Counted from the stretch's first letter, positions 24,615 to 33,804 are shown. The stretch: 64,000 nucleotides of DNA from Methylocaldum marinum (GCF_003584645.1 NZ_AP017928.1:2208395-2272394), one strand, 5' to 3'. The notes: generated from the letters alone by a model not told the origin. Numbers and translations: made by a program.

Positions 24615-25357
24615 CACGCCGGCTCCGCGGGTGGACGGTAAACGACCAGACGTTCTTCCAGGCGCGTCCACAGGCCGGGATCGATGTCGCGCAGGGTGAC
24701 CCACAGCACCGCCCGGTAACGATCCAGATCCACGTCTTCCAGGCGCCGGAACAGCCGGATATTGGCCGGCAGCGGTGTGGGCCGGGTCCACCAGTTCCCG
24801 GCGCCGGCTTCCTGCACGAAAGCGATCGGCTCTTCGTTGACGACATGGGCGGAGACCCGGGTGATGTTGATTTTCGGGGCTTCCACCCGCCAACCCAGTT
24901 CACGGCCCAGGATGTCGACGGGAATGGTCTTGCCCACGTCCGAAGCCGTGGTCAGCACCGCTTCGGCCCCGAGCAGAACCGCCAGGCGTTCGGCATGGGC
25001 ATTGGCACCGCCGACGTGGCCGGACAGTACCGGAATGACATAGCGGGCGGCATCGTCCACCGCCGGCACGCCGGGGTCTTCCTCTTTCGATCTGAGGTAC
25101 GGCGCGATCAAACGTACCACGGCGCCCAGCGACACGAAAAAGACGATCTGATCGTAATCCGAGAACAAAGCGCCGATATGGGCGCTCAGTGCACCGGGCA
25201 GAGAGCGCACGGTATGGGCCGGAACCGGCAGGCCGGCGGCGAATTTTTCCGGCACCGCCAGATGCGCCTCGGGAAGTTGTGCGGCCAGTTTCGAAGCGTG
25301 GGCGACGCCGTGTTTGGTGATGGCCACCAGGGCTATGCGTACTTGGGGTCGATTCAT
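24614..25357 (-). CDS. cbiG: Cobalt-precorrin-5A hydrolase (CbiG N-terminal and core domains)
   Basis: A 247-residue protein that opens the delta-lactone of cobalt-precorrin-5A and releases acetaldehyde in the anaerobic-type cobalamin pathway. The N-terminal domain shows LVAITKHGVAHA, the core has FFVSLGAVVRLIAPYL and the family signature VLSGHVGGANAHAERLA (about residues 110-126). The C-terminal domain is encoded separately by the next gene, as in other proteobacteria. It overlaps cobI by four bases (ATGA at 25354-25357) and cobE by one. Confidence 0.9.
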   Translation of the reverse strand: MNRPQVRIALVAITKHGVAHASKLAAQLPEAHLAVPEKFAAGLPVPAHTVRSLPGALSAHIGALFSDYDQIVFFVSLGAVVRLIAPYLRSKEEDPGVPAVDDAARYVIPVLSGHVGGANAHAERLAVLLGAEAVLTTASDVGKTIPVDILGRELGWRVEAPKINITRVSAHVVNEEPIAFVQEAGAGNWWTRPTPLPANIRLFRRLEDVDLDRYRAVLWVTLRDIDPGLWTRLEERLVVYRPPAEPA

Positions 25358-26160
25358 GACGATTCCTTTTGAGATTTACTGCGGCATCCGCGCTGCACGG
25401 TGCCGCGTTCCCGGTACGGATTTTTCACCAGCAGCAGCGACAGGTAGTTCACTTTCTCGCCGCGCAGGCGGATGACGTCGCGCTCGATTCGCTCGTCCTC
25501 GGTTCCGGCCCTTTCGATGAAGGCCGCATGGGGCAGCAGGCCGCGCCGCTCGAGCAGATCCAGCACCTCGTCCAGCAGTGGCTTGATCTTGAGCAGCGCC
25601 AGCGTGTCGAAATCCTCCAACAGGCGCTCGATCACGGCAATGCCGTAACCGGCCGGGACGATCGCCACGGTCTGATCGGTATCCGCCAGCGGCATCCCGA
25701 GCCGCGCCGCAGCGGCATTAAAGGACGGCACGCCGGGAATAGTCTCGACCGCGACCGCCGGGTCCAGTGCCCGGACGGTGGGGACCAGATGGCCGAAAGT
25801 CGAATAAGTGGAGGCGTCGCCCTCCACCAGAAACAACACGTCGCGGCCGGTCCGCAAACGCGCCAGCACGGCCTCGGCGGCCCGCAGCCGGTAGCCTGCC
25901 AGGCTTAGCTCGTCGTGGGTCATGGGAAAGACCAGCGGCGCGTGCGCCCGCGGCAGCTGCAAGCCCGACGCCAGGGCGGTTTGCAGGGCATGGCTTGCGG
26001 AGCCCTTGCGCCGCACCGGGTAAGTCCAATGGGCATCACGGCGTTGCAGCAGTTCGAAGGCGCGGCGGGTAATCAGCCCGGGATCGCCGGGGCCGAGCGA
26101 GACCCCGAACAGGCGTCCCAGAACGCCGCCTCCCGCCAACAACGGGCTATGATCATTCAT
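25354..26160 (-). CDS. cobI: Precorrin-2 C20-methyltransferase
   Basis: A 268-residue tetrapyrrole SAM-methyltransferase (CobI/CbiL). It has the GVSLGPGDPGLIT nucleotide-binding loop (residues 19-31), TYPVRRKGSASHA, the central VEGDASTYSTFGHL and ETIPGVPSFNAAAA. It methylates C-20 of precorrin-2 or its cobalt form. The start overlaps the cobL stop by eight bases, so the operon is tightly packed. Confidence 0.92.
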   Translation of the reverse strand: MNDHSPLLAGGGVLGRLFGVSLGPGDPGLITRRAFELLQRRDAHWTYPVRRKGSASHALQTALASGLQLPRAHAPLVFPMTHDELSLAGYRLRAAEAVLARLRTGRDVLFLVEGDASTYSTFGHLVPTVRALDPAVAVETIPGVPSFNAAAARLGMPLADTDQTVAIVPAGYGIAVIERLLEDFDTLALLKIKPLLDEVLDLLERRGLLPHAAFIERAGTEDERIERDVIRLRGEKVNYLSLLLVKNPYRERGTVQRGCRSKSQKESS

Positions 26161-27439
26161 CCGCCGCTCTCCATGCAGAAACGCCCCAAACCGGGTTTTC
26201 CGCCTGCATGCGATGCATGTCCAGGATGGGACGGCTCCGGGATACTTGCAGCTGGGTGACGTCCCAGCATGCGCCGGCCGCCTTCAGGGTTTCCACCGCA
26301 AGGCCCAGGTTTTCGAAAGTCACGAAGTTCATCACCAGGTTACCGCCCGTACGCAGCCGCTGCAGGCAAACCGCGATCAGTTCACGCAACTCGCCGCCGG
26401 AACCGCCGATGAATACGGCATCGGGATCGGGCCATTGCGCCAGACCTGCCGGCGCGCGGCCGTGAACCAGACTGTAATTGGTGAGGCGCAGGCCGGCACG
26501 ATTGCTCGCGGCGATGGCGAAGTCCGCCTCGTTCTTTTCGATGGCGTAGACATGGCCGTGCGGACACAGCCGCGCGGCTTCCAGGCCGACCGCGCCGGAG
26601 CCTGCCCCGATGTCCCACACGATGCTGCCCGGATGCAGTCCCAAGCGGGCCAGGGATACAGCGCGAACCTCGCGTTTGGTGATGAGCCCTTTGTCCGGCG
26701 CCCGCTGCCGGAAACTTTCGTCGGGCAGACCGAATAGCCGCTCTCGCCCGGACGCTCGCCGGCGCCGAAGCACGACGACATTGGGATCGGCGAAGCTCTG
26801 CCGGGCCGCCTCGGCGACCGCCAGCCAGCCCGATACCCGTTCCCCGGGCTGCAGCAGGCATTCCGCCACGGCCATCTCGTATTCTTCATCGAGGCCCTCG
26901 GCACACAGCATCCGGGCAATGCGGTCAGGCCCATTCGCCGGGCTGGTGAACAGCGCGAGGAGATCGGCCTGCCGCAGCTGTTGCAGCAAGCCGTAGAGCC
27001 CGTGTTCCGGACCGGCGCCGATACGCCATTCACCGGCGTCTTGACCGTGTGCCGACGCGATGCGGGCTTCCTGCCAGGCGACTCCCAAGCGTGCAAAAGC
27101 CCATTGCAGGGTGGAAACATTGGGAATCACCTCGACCGCCTCGCGGCCCAGCCTGCCGGTCAGATGGGAAGCAATGCCATGGCAGAGAGGATCGCCGGTG
27201 GCGAGTATCACCACCTTGCGCCCCTGCGCTTGAGCCTGTTCCAGCCAATCCGGCACCTGTGCGAGAACTCCGCTCAGATCGCGCCGTTCGGCGTTTGTGC
27301 CCAGAGTTTCGGCGAACAGGGCGAGCGTGCGGCTCGCGCCGATGACCAACTCGGCTTGCGCGATGCTGCGCAAGGTTCCGGCGGTCACGCTATCCGGCCC
27401 GGTATCCAGTACGCCGATGATGCGGCAGGGTTCAGGCAT
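26153..27439 (-). CDS. cobL: Precorrin-6Y C5,15-methyltransferase (decarboxylating), CbiE-CbiT fusion
   Basis: A 428-residue bifunctional enzyme that methylates C-5 and C-15 and decarboxylates the C-12 acetate. The N-terminal half is a tetrapyrrole methylase (IIGVLDTG, VILATGDPLCHGIA, EVIPNVSTLQWAFARLG). The C-terminal half is a class I methyltransferase of the CbiT type (DKGLITKREVRAVSLARL, VWDIGAGSGAVGLEAARL, DAVFIGGSGG). ATG 27439 is chosen because GGAGA lies nine bases upstream; an ATG at 27448 sits on top of that site. It overlaps the cbiD stop. Confidence 0.93.
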   Translation of the reverse strand: MPEPCRIIGVLDTGPDSVTAGTLRSIAQAELVIGASRTLALFAETLGTNAERRDLSGVLAQVPDWLEQAQAQGRKVVILATGDPLCHGIASHLTGRLGREAVEVIPNVSTLQWAFARLGVAWQEARIASAHGQDAGEWRIGAGPEHGLYGLLQQLRQADLLALFTSPANGPDRIARMLCAEGLDEEYEMAVAECLLQPGERVSGWLAVAEAARQSFADPNVVVLRRRRASGRERLFGLPDESFRQRAPDKGLITKREVRAVSLARLGLHPGSIVWDIGAGSGAVGLEAARLCPHGHVYAIEKNEADFAIAASNRAGLRLTNYSLVHGRAPAGLAQWPDPDAVFIGGSGGELRELIAVCLQRLRTGGNLVMNFVTFENLGLAVETLKAAGACWDVTQLQVSRSRPILDMHRMQAENPVWGVSAWRAADE

Positions 27440-28541
27440 GAAAATCATCTCCAGAGACTTCGGCCAGTTTGCGGCCCTCGAAATCGCACATCAGGATACG
27501 CAGGCCGAAGCGGCCCGGATAGCGTTCCGCCAGCGTTCGAATGGCGTGCCGGCCCAGCGCTTCGTAAAACGCCGTGACAAGCCCCAGTTCCTCCATGCGT
27601 TCGCTGGCGTAGCGGGCCGTTTCGGAACGGCGAATGTCCTCGCAGACCTCGGCCGGCGCACCGGCGCCGGCGGCAAGCTCGGCCAGCAGGCCGGTATCCA
27701 CGGCATTGCGGTTGGCATGGGTAACGGTTTCGCCTTGCGCGATCTTGGTCAGCTTGCCCACCATCCCGCCGATTACCACCCGGCGCAGGCCGCACCGGAC
27801 CGCAGCGTCCAGGGCATACTTGAGAAAATCGCCCATCTGCACGAAGCAGGCCGGCGCCAGTTCCGGCAGTTCACGCATGGCGAATTTTTCCGTGCGGCCG
27901 CCGGTGGTGAGCACCACGGTATGCTGGCCCTGGGCGGCCGCCGCCTCGATGGCCTGGATCACGCTGGCCCGGAAGGCGGCGGTGGAATATGGATGGACGA
28001 TGCCGGTGGTGCCGAGAATGGAAATGCCGCCAACGATGCCGAGTCGGTCATTCAGCGTCTTTTTCGCGATGGTCTCGCCGCCGGGCACGGAGATGGTGAC
28101 TTCGAGACCCGCCCGCTCCAGCAACTCGTGCCCGGCGGCGCGCACGTTCGCCTCGATGTTGCGGCGCGGCACCGGGTTGATGGCCGGTCCGCCGACCTCC
28201 AGCCCGAGACCCGGCCGGGTGACGGTGCCGACGCCCTCCCCTCCCTTCAACCGCACGATGCCGGGACTTGCAGGCAGCAGCCGGACATCGGCGGTCAGGC
28301 GGGGCTTGTCGGTTACGTCGGGATCGTCGCCGGCATCCTTGATGACGACGGCGCGAGCGCGTTCACCGATTCGGTAGCCTTCACTGACCGCGAACCACAC
28401 TCTCTGACCGTTCGGCAAGTCGCATTCGATCTCCTCGGGCACCTCGCCGAGCGCCAGCCCGAGGGTCGCCGCCCGTGCCGCGGCGGCCGAGCAGGCGCCG
28501 GTGGTAAACCCCGTGCGGGTGCCCTTGGGAGTTTTCTCCAT
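27432..28541 (-). CDS. cbiD: Cobalt-precorrin-5B C1-methyltransferase
   Basis: A 369-residue CbiD protein, which methylates C-1 of cobalt-precorrin-5B. The opening RTGFTTGACSAAAARAA (residues 8-24) is the family signature; GLGLEVGGPAINPVPR and GTTGIVHPYSTAAFRASV are further conserved blocks. CbiD, CbiG and CbiX together indicate the cobalt-early (anaerobic-type) corrin pathway. It starts seven bases after the cobH stop. Confidence 0.95.
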   Translation of the reverse strand: MEKTPKGTRTGFTTGACSAAAARAATLGLALGEVPEEIECDLPNGQRVWFAVSEGYRIGERARAVVIKDAGDDPDVTDKPRLTADVRLLPASPGIVRLKGGEGVGTVTRPGLGLEVGGPAINPVPRRNIEANVRAAGHELLERAGLEVTISVPGGETIAKKTLNDRLGIVGGISILGTTGIVHPYSTAAFRASVIQAIEAAAAQGQHTVVLTTGGRTEKFAMRELPELAPACFVQMGDFLKYALDAAVRCGLRRVVIGGMVGKLTKIAQGETVTHANRNAVDTGLLAELAAGAGAPAEVCEDIRRSETARYASERMEELGLVTAFYEALGRHAIRTLAERYPGRFGLRILMCDFEGRKLAEVSGDDFHA

Positions 28542-28547
28542 GGCGGC

Positions 28548-29204
28548 TTAAGTCTGCGCCTCGGCCAAGGCCAGCAGGGCATGGATGGCCGCCACCACCA
28601 GCGTGGAACCGCCCTTGCGGCCATGGGTGACGATCCAGGGCGTCTGTTCGAGTGCGCTCACCGCAGCCTTCGATTCCGCTGCGGAAACGAATCCCACCGG
28701 CATGCCGATCACCAGGGCGGGCTTCAGGTTTTCGTCCCGGATCAGGCGCACGACTTCCAGCAAGGCGGTGGGGGCATTGCCCACCGCGACGATACCCCCT
28801 GCCAGCAGCCCGAGCGAAGCGGCCTTGCGCATGGCCTGTACCGCACGGGTACTGTTGTGCTGCTCGGCCCGGGCAATGACGTCCGGGTCGGCGATGAAGT
28901 GATGGACCGTGATACCGAAATGAGCGAGACGGGGACTGGACAGACCCACGCAAATCATTTCCACATCCGCGACCAGGGGCGCGCCGGAACGAATGGCTTT
29001 CACCCCCGCATCGATGGCGCCGGGGTGGAAGCCGGTCAGGCCGTTGAAGTCGAAATCGGCGGTGGCGTGGATCATCCGGCGCACCACCTGCCACTGGTCT
29101 CCGGAATAGGCATGGTCCCCGGCTTCGGCATCGACGATGGCGAACGAATCATGCTCGATGCGACGGCCGGCGTCGGTGAGCTGGTCGGTGACAAGGCGGC
29201 TCAT
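28548..29204 (-). CDS. cobH: Precorrin-8X methylmutase
   Basis: A 218-residue CobH/CbiC enzyme that moves the C-11 methyl to C-12 to make (cobalt-)hydrogenobyrinate. Conserved blocks are RRMIHATADFDF (with the catalytic His, about residue 45), HNSTRAVQAMRKA, AVGNAPTALLEV and GMPVGFVSAAESKAA. The start at 29204 is chosen over a longer frame because the family begins just before the first helix; it lies 14 bases past the cbiX stop, overlapping its reading frame end. Confidence 0.93.
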   Translation of the reverse strand: MSRLVTDQLTDAGRRIEHDSFAIVDAEAGDHAYSGDQWQVVRRMIHATADFDFNGLTGFHPGAIDAGVKAIRSGAPLVADVEMICVGLSSPRLAHFGITVHHFIADPDVIARAEQHNSTRAVQAMRKAASLGLLAGGIVAVGNAPTALLEVVRLIRDENLKPALVIGMPVGFVSAAESKAAVSALEQTPWIVTHGRKGGSTLVVAAIHALLALAEAQT

Positions 29205-29218
29205 GGCTCGATCCCCGC

Positions 29219-30061
29219 TTAGTGGTGGTGATGGCTGGCGCCGTGTTCGGCGGCTATTTCGCGGTATTTGCAGCCGTCGCACTCCATCATCGCCAAGGCC
29301 TCGGCTGCGCCGGTGACTTCGCGGATACGCCGCTCCAGCAGCGCGTAGATTTCCTTTTCGAAGCCGAAATAGTCGCCCAATGCGAAATGAACCCGCGGGT
29401 ACTGCGTCCGCAGGCGCTCCACCTGGCGTTTGATGCGTTCGATCAGGATGCCGGTAAAAAGGTAGTACGGCAGCACGGCGATTTGCGCCATATCCAGCCG
29501 GACCTGCCGCTGTACGGTGGATTCCAGGCGAGGATGGGTGATGCCGGTGAAAGCGACGTCCACCAGGGGGTGGTCGGCCTCTTCGTATAGCCAGCGAGCC
29601 ATTTTCGCCACTTCGCCGTTGGCGACCCGATCGGAGGAACCGCGTCCCAGCAGCACGACGCCGGTGTTGCGCGGGTCCGGATGGTCGAGCTGGTCCATCG
29701 CCTTACGCAGCCTGCGTTTCAGAATGGCGAGAATCTCTTCGCAGGCCCCGAGATGGCGGGTATAGACGAACTCCGTCTCGGGATGGCGTCGGCGTGCGTG
29801 TTCGATGGCCTCGGGAATTTCCATCTTGACGTGCCCGGCGGCGTTGAGGATCAAGGGTGTCACGATGACCCGCCCGCCATTCCGCGCAGCCAGATCGAGC
29901 CCCGCTTCCAGCAGCACTTCGGCGAACTCGATGAAGCAGACCTCGATGCGCCGGTCGGGACGGCTCTCCCGCCAGCGCGCGGCGAATTGCTCGATCTCCG
30001 TGTTGCCCGCGCTTTCCCGGGAACCATGGCCTACCAGCAGGATCGTGTCGGAGCCGTTCAT
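29219..30061 (-). CDS. cbiX: Sirohydrochlorin cobaltochelatase
   Basis: A 280-residue two-domain CbiX that inserts Co2+ into sirohydrochlorin. The first half opens LLVGHGSRESAGN with the metal-binding His and has VTPLILNAAGHVKMEIPEAI; the second half repeats the fold (VVLLGRGSSDRVAN, AVLPYYLFTGILIERI), an internally duplicated long form. The C terminus holds CDGCKYR and ends in four histidines, which may help collect metal. It leads the second block of the operon, 234 bases after cobM. Confidence 0.92.
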   Translation of the reverse strand: MNGSDTILLVGHGSRESAGNTEIEQFAARWRESRPDRRIEVCFIEFAEVLLEAGLDLAARNGGRVIVTPLILNAAGHVKMEIPEAIEHARRRHPETEFVYTRHLGACEEILAILKRRLRKAMDQLDHPDPRNTGVVLLGRGSSDRVANGEVAKMARWLYEEADHPLVDVAFTGITHPRLESTVQRQVRLDMAQIAVLPYYLFTGILIERIKRQVERLRTQYPRVHFALGDYFGFEKEIYALLERRIREVTGAAEALAMMECDGCKYREIAAEHGASHHHH

Positions 30062-30295
30062 GAATCTAGAAACGGCAGTTGGACACGTCCGGGTATGCGG
30101 CCGGCAGGCCGGATGGCTAGACGCGACGACGGCATGGGGCCGCCCCCCACAAGAAGGAGCAACGCCGCCAGGCGGCTTGGCGGCCGTGCAATCGGGTGCG
30201 TAGGCGCCTCACCCAAACGGTGAAATCGGTAGCCGGTAGGACGGTCAGAGTTCATACGACTTTTCTACTCCTTACTAAGCGATCAACTGCCGTTT
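30062..30295. other. Intergenic spacer between cobM and cbiX
   Basis: The spacer contains GC-rich palindromes (CCGGCAGGCCGG; CGCCGCCAGGCGGCTTGGCGGCC). It was checked for a second cobalamin riboswitch, but the core elements are absent. It could hold an internal promoter or a processing site. Confidence 0.4.
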
Positions 30296-31090
30296 CTATG
30301 ATGATGAGTGATCCGTCTTGCGAAAACGATGGGAGAAAGCCGGGTCGTAGAGCCTGGAGCGCTTGATGTCCGGCCAGTGGCGCGCGCCCAGGGCGGGACT
30401 GGCGATGATCATGGCCTGGCTGTTTATGCGTTCGGCGACGCAGCGTTCGCGAATGTCCGCCAGGGTGCCGCGCAGGATTTTTTCCCGGCCGGGCCAACTG
30501 GCCTTTTGCACTACCAATACCGGAGAGTCCTCGCGCCAGCCGGCGTCCAGCAGAGCCCGGGTGACTTCCCGCAATAGGGTGATGGACAGGAACAGGCACA
30601 GGGTGCACCGGTGGGCGGCCAGTTCTTTCAGGGATTCACGCTCCGGCATCGGGGTTCGGCCCTCGACCCGGGTCAGGATGACGGTCTGGGTGATTTCCGG
30701 CAGGGTCAGGGTTTCCACCGCTGCCGCCGCGGAAGCCATCGCCGAAGACACGCCGGGCACGACGCCCACTTCGATGCCCGCTTCATCCAGCGGTCGAACC
30801 ATTTCGACCAGCGCGCCATACAGACTCGGATCGCCGGTTTGCAGGCGCACCACCACCGGATGCCGGCGCGCCTGCCCGATCAGCCAGGCGCTGATCTGCT
30901 CCAGGCTCATGCCCTTGGAATCTTCGATGACACAGCCGGATTTGGCCCAATTCAGGGCGGTTTCGGACACCAGCGAGCCGGCATAGAGAATGGCGTCGGC
31001 GCTTTCGATCAGGGCGCGTCCCCTGACGGTGATCAGCTCCGGATCGCCCGGGCCGGCGCCGATGAACCAGACCTTGCCGGGCGGAGTCAC
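30296..31090 (-). CDS. cobM: Precorrin-4 C11-methyltransferase
   Basis: A 264-residue CobM/CbiF enzyme that methylates C-11. Conserved blocks: VWFIGAGPGDPELITVRG (about residues 7-24), ILYAGSLV, VRLQTGDPSLYGAL, VVPGVSSAMASAAA and LTRVEGRTPMPERE. The GTG at 31090 overlaps the cbtA stop (GTGA) and has GGGAGGAG upstream, which decides the start. It is the third gene after the riboswitch. Confidence 0.94.
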   Translation of the reverse strand: MTPPGKVWFIGAGPGDPELITVRGRALIESADAILYAGSLVSETALNWAKSGCVIEDSKGMSLEQISAWLIGQARRHPVVVRLQTGDPSLYGALVEMVRPLDEAGIEVGVVPGVSSAMASAAAAVETLTLPEITQTVILTRVEGRTPMPERESLKELAAHRCTLCLFLSITLLREVTRALLDAGWREDSPVLVVQKASWPGREKILRGTLADIRERCVAERINSQAMIIASPALGARHWPDIKRSRLYDPAFSHRFRKTDHSSS

Positions 31091-31752
31091 CGAGTCTCCT
31101 CCCTGATCATCCTTTGGAACATCGCGGCGGACAAGCCGCCGAGAAGCAGCCAGAACAGCGCGTTGGCCGCGAGCGTCGCCAAACGGAATTGCGTCAGCAA
31201 GGCATCCGGCGCCACGCTGCCGGAAATCGCCGGGTGGGGCGCGCCGTACAGGTGCGGGATGGCGAACGCGAGCAGGCCGATCGCACGTAGCGTCGGCCGT
31301 GTCTGCAAGAGCAGCAAGCCCAGCCCGGCGGCGGTAGCCAGGGCGGTGCCGAGCCACCAGTGCTGGCGCAGACTCAGCTCGGCGACGGCGCTGCCGGGAA
31401 GTTCGGGCGGCAGGCCCAGGCCGGGTGAGGCGAAAAACACCGCAAAACCGGCCAGTCCCCAGGCGAGGCCTTGTACCGCGTTTACCGGCGGGCGCAGGGC
31501 GTACAGGCCCGTCAGAATCAGGCCATAGCCCAAGCCCAGCGCGGTATTGGCAAGGGCGGTGGCGAGCGTGCGGGGCCAACCGTTCTCCGGCTGCCAAGCC
31601 GGGTGCTCAGGCTGATCGGGCGTTGCGGCGGCTTCCTCGTAAGTTTCCGCCTCCAGGATCAGCGGACTTATCCAAAGGACTTGCGCCAGCGTCAGAACCA
31701 AGGCGGCCGCCGAGCCGGCCACGGTGGCGGTCAGCAAGATACTTCTGAACAC
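31087..31752 (-). CDS. cbtA: Cobalt transporter subunit CbtA
   Basis: A 221-residue membrane protein of the CbtA family, a predicted B12-regulated cobalt importer. About five hydrophobic segments are seen, including the N-terminal LTATVAGSAAALVLTLAQV. Conserved histidines occur in QHWWLG and PHLYGAPHP. It is preceded directly by cbtB and followed, with overlap, by cobM. The CbtAB pairing and B12 riboswitch control are known from comparative genomics of the family. Confidence 0.9.
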   Translation of the reverse strand: MFRSILLTATVAGSAAALVLTLAQVLWISPLILEAETYEEAAATPDQPEHPAWQPENGWPRTLATALANTALGLGYGLILTGLYALRPPVNAVQGLAWGLAGFAVFFASPGLGLPPELPGSAVAELSLRQHWWLGTALATAAGLGLLLLQTRPTLRAIGLLAFAIPHLYGAPHPAISGSVAPDALLTQFRLATLAANALFWLLLGGLSAAMFQRMIREETR

Positions 31753-31760
31753 GGCCCTGT

Positions 31761-31940
31761 TCAGTGGCAGGGAAAATCGGCGGAATGGCGGGTGTCGTGG
31801 GCAGCATTATGCACCGCATCGACCGGTGCGAAACCCACGATGAGTATCAGCAGGCTGCCCAGCAACACGGCGGAAAACGAAGCAATGATGCGGTGAAGCC
31901 GGCTGGCTTCGGTGAGATCGGAAAACGGTTGCGCTACCAT
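31761..31940 (-). CDS. cbtB: Cobalt transporter subunit CbtB
   Basis: A 59-residue protein with one membrane helix (AVLLGSLLILIVGFAPV) and a His-rich C terminus (HNAAHDTRHSADFPCH), the hallmark of CbtB, thought to bind cobalt. GGGAG upstream of ATG 31940 decides the start. First gene after the riboswitch; cbtA begins eight bases after its stop. Confidence 0.9.
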   Translation of the reverse strand: MVAQPFSDLTEASRLHRIIASFSAVLLGSLLILIVGFAPVDAVHNAAHDTRHSADFPCH

Positions 31941-32065
31941 CGATATCTCCCTTTCGTTGGACTTGGCGTCGAGAACCCGAAGGGAGCGAACCCGTGCACG
32001 AATACACACTCGCCGAAATGCAAGTGTGAGGTGCCGGCGCCCGCCCATCGCGGGTTAAAGCTACT

Positions 32066-32275
32066 CCTTCCGGGCCGGTCTCCGGGCTTGCGAGGGATGC
32101 CGAAAGACATCTGCGCATCGCCTTCCCGCGTGACTCCAGTCAGGCAGTGACATCATGATGCGCATTGGCTCGCTTACCGTTGCGTGGGCAGCGCCGGCAT
32201 TGCCGAATGAAGACCCATTCGGCGCACCGGCTTCCCGTTTAACTCGAGTCCGTCGAATGCGGTTCGAGCACCCGG
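32066..32275 (-). promoter_or_regulatory. Cobalamin (B12) riboswitch
   Basis: On the minus strand the leader of cbtB contains the conserved blocks of the B12 aptamer in order: AAACGGGAAGCCGGTG (P3-P4 entry), a P5-P6 hairpin region, GCTGCCCACGCAACGGTAAG (the B12 box, about 32175-32195), CACTGCC, and AGCCCGGAGACCGGCC (about 32072-32090). A GC-rich hairpin (CCCGCGATGGGCGGG) follows before the gene. High B12 would be expected to shut off cobalt uptake and corrin synthesis. Exact ends are approximate. Confidence 0.9.
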
Positions 32276-32439
32276 AAGTCGATCAGGGGCGTACTCTAAA
32301 AGATTTGTCCGGGCGCGTCAAAACCTGCTTGCGGCCCATGCACCCTCCCGATAGCCTCGGTGATCGGCCTTCGATGTAATTGAGATCCCGCAACCACATA
32401 AGACATTGATGCCTTTTTGAAAGCGATTTTGAAACGACC

Positions 32440-33804
32440 CTATGACGACGCAAACGCGCTTTCCCGATAGATCCGGTCCAGTTCTTCCTCGAAGAAGAAC
32501 TTCTGCTGCCCGAACGCGGGTTTGAGCTCGTCCAGCCAGGTTGCCTTGTCGTCGTACTCGGCGAAGAACGGCCGATGGATCCAGTCAGGGTTTCTGCCTT
32601 GAAGAAACCGCATCGTAATAACCTTCTCGCCCGCCGCTTCGGCCACGCCGAGCACCTGGACCTTGCCGGGGCAGGCCGAGAGACTGGGACCCCGCACGGT
32701 ACGGCCGAGACCGCTCACGCGCTGATAGGCTTCCCGGAAAATCTCCCAGCCACGTACCAGGGGAACGGCGAAATAATGCTGCGCCCCGGTATCCCGCGCC
32801 AAAAACATGTAATAGGGAACACAGCCGAGATCGACCTGTGCGTTCCACATGCGTGCCCAGAGTGCCGGGTCGTCATTGATGTGGCGGAGCACCGGCGACT
32901 GGGTGCGAATCACCGCGCCGGTGGAACGGAGCCGCTGGATCGCGTGCCGTACCGCCGCGGGTTCCAGCTCCCGCGGATGGTTGAAATGCGCCATGATCGC
33001 CAGATGCTTGCCGCTGGCGGCCACTTTCCGCAACAACGCGATCAGGTGGTCGGAATCGGCATCGGCGAGGAAACGATAGGGCCAATAGGACAGTGCCTTG
33101 GTACCGATCCGGATATGCCGCAGATTGGGAAGATCCGCCGCGATCAGGGGTTCGATGTAATCGGCCAGCCGCCGCGCCGACATGATCAAGGGATCGCCGC
33201 CGGTGAAAAGCACGTCGGTCACTTCCGGATGCGCCTTGAGATAAGCGACCAGATGCTCCGCTTCGCGGCTTGCGAACTTCAAGCCGGACAATCCGACGAA
33301 CTGGGGCCAGCGGAAACAGAACGAGCAATAGGCATGACAGGTTTGCCCGGGACTCGGGAAAAACAGAACCGTTTCGCGGTATTTGTGCTGCATGCCGTGC
33401 ATAGGCTCGCCGTTCAAATGAGGAACATTCAGCTCCCGCTGGCCCGCCGGATGAGGGTTGAGTTCCAGGCGAATACGGTCGGCTGCCTCCCGGATCAGGG
33501 TCGGGCTCGCACCGCCTTTTACCAGCGCCGCCATTTCCTCGAAATGATGCGGCAGCAACATTTCGCGCTGCGGGAAGGTCAGCACGAACATCGGATCGTT
33601 TGGCACGTTTTCCCAGTCGATCAGCTCGTCGACCACGAAGTTGTTGGTTTTGAAGGGCAATACCCGCCCTACGACCTCGATCTCGAACAATTGCTCCTCG
33701 TCGAGCCGTGCCATTTGCGGGATTTCGCGAAAATTGCCGAGATTGTACGCCGTGTAGCGCGTCGAATCGAATCCCGTAAAAATTTTCTTGGGAGAGATAC
33801 TCAT
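32440..33804 (-). CDS. KamA-family radical SAM protein (lysine 2,3-aminomutase-like)
   Basis: A 454-residue radical SAM enzyme with the cluster motif C156-HAY-C160-SF-C163 and the KamA-type context VLFTGGDPLIMS and HIRIGTKALSYWPYRF. It differs from EpmB and true lysine 2,3-aminomutase in length and in its C-terminal region, so the substrate is unsure. The likely reaction is a PLP-assisted 1,2-amino shift, but the PLP lysine could not be placed with confidence. The gene stands alone, 160 bases from the riboswitch region on its downstream side. Confidence 0.8.
   Translation of the reverse strand: MSISPKKIFTGFDSTRYTAYNLGNFREIPQMARLDEEQLFEIEVVGRVLPFKTNNFVVDELIDWENVPNDPMFVLTFPQREMLLPHHFEEMAALVKGGASPTLIREAADRIRLELNPHPAGQRELNVPHLNGEPMHGMQHKYRETVLFFPSPGQTCHAYCSFCFRWPQFVGLSGLKFASREAEHLVAYLKAHPEVTDVLFTGGDPLIMSARRLADYIEPLIAADLPNLRHIRIGTKALSYWPYRFLADADSDHLIALLRKVAASGKHLAIMAHFNHPRELEPAAVRHAIQRLRSTGAVIRTQSPVLRHINDDPALWARMWNAQVDLGCVPYYMFLARDTGAQHYFAVPLVRGWEIFREAYQRVSGLGRTVRGPSLSACPGKVQVLGVAEAAGEKVITMRFLQGRNPDWIHRPFFAEYDDKATWLDELKPAFGQQKFFFEEELDRIYRESAFASS

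Noticed and set aside
23777-25372. Long plus-strand open frame of 531 codons across the cobalamin genes
   Set aside because: It overlaps cbiG, cobE and cobJ, whose protein matches are clear, and its product is low-complexity Arg/Gly/His-rich, typical of an antisense shadow in GC-rich DNA.
27297-29222. Plus-strand frame of 641 codons opposite cbiD and cobH
   Set aside because: Antisense to two well-identified enzymes and without any recognisable domain or ribosome site.
30062-30295. Second cobalamin riboswitch before cbiX
   Set aside because: The B12 box and the GGGAAGCCGGTG-type blocks seen at 32066-32275 are missing.
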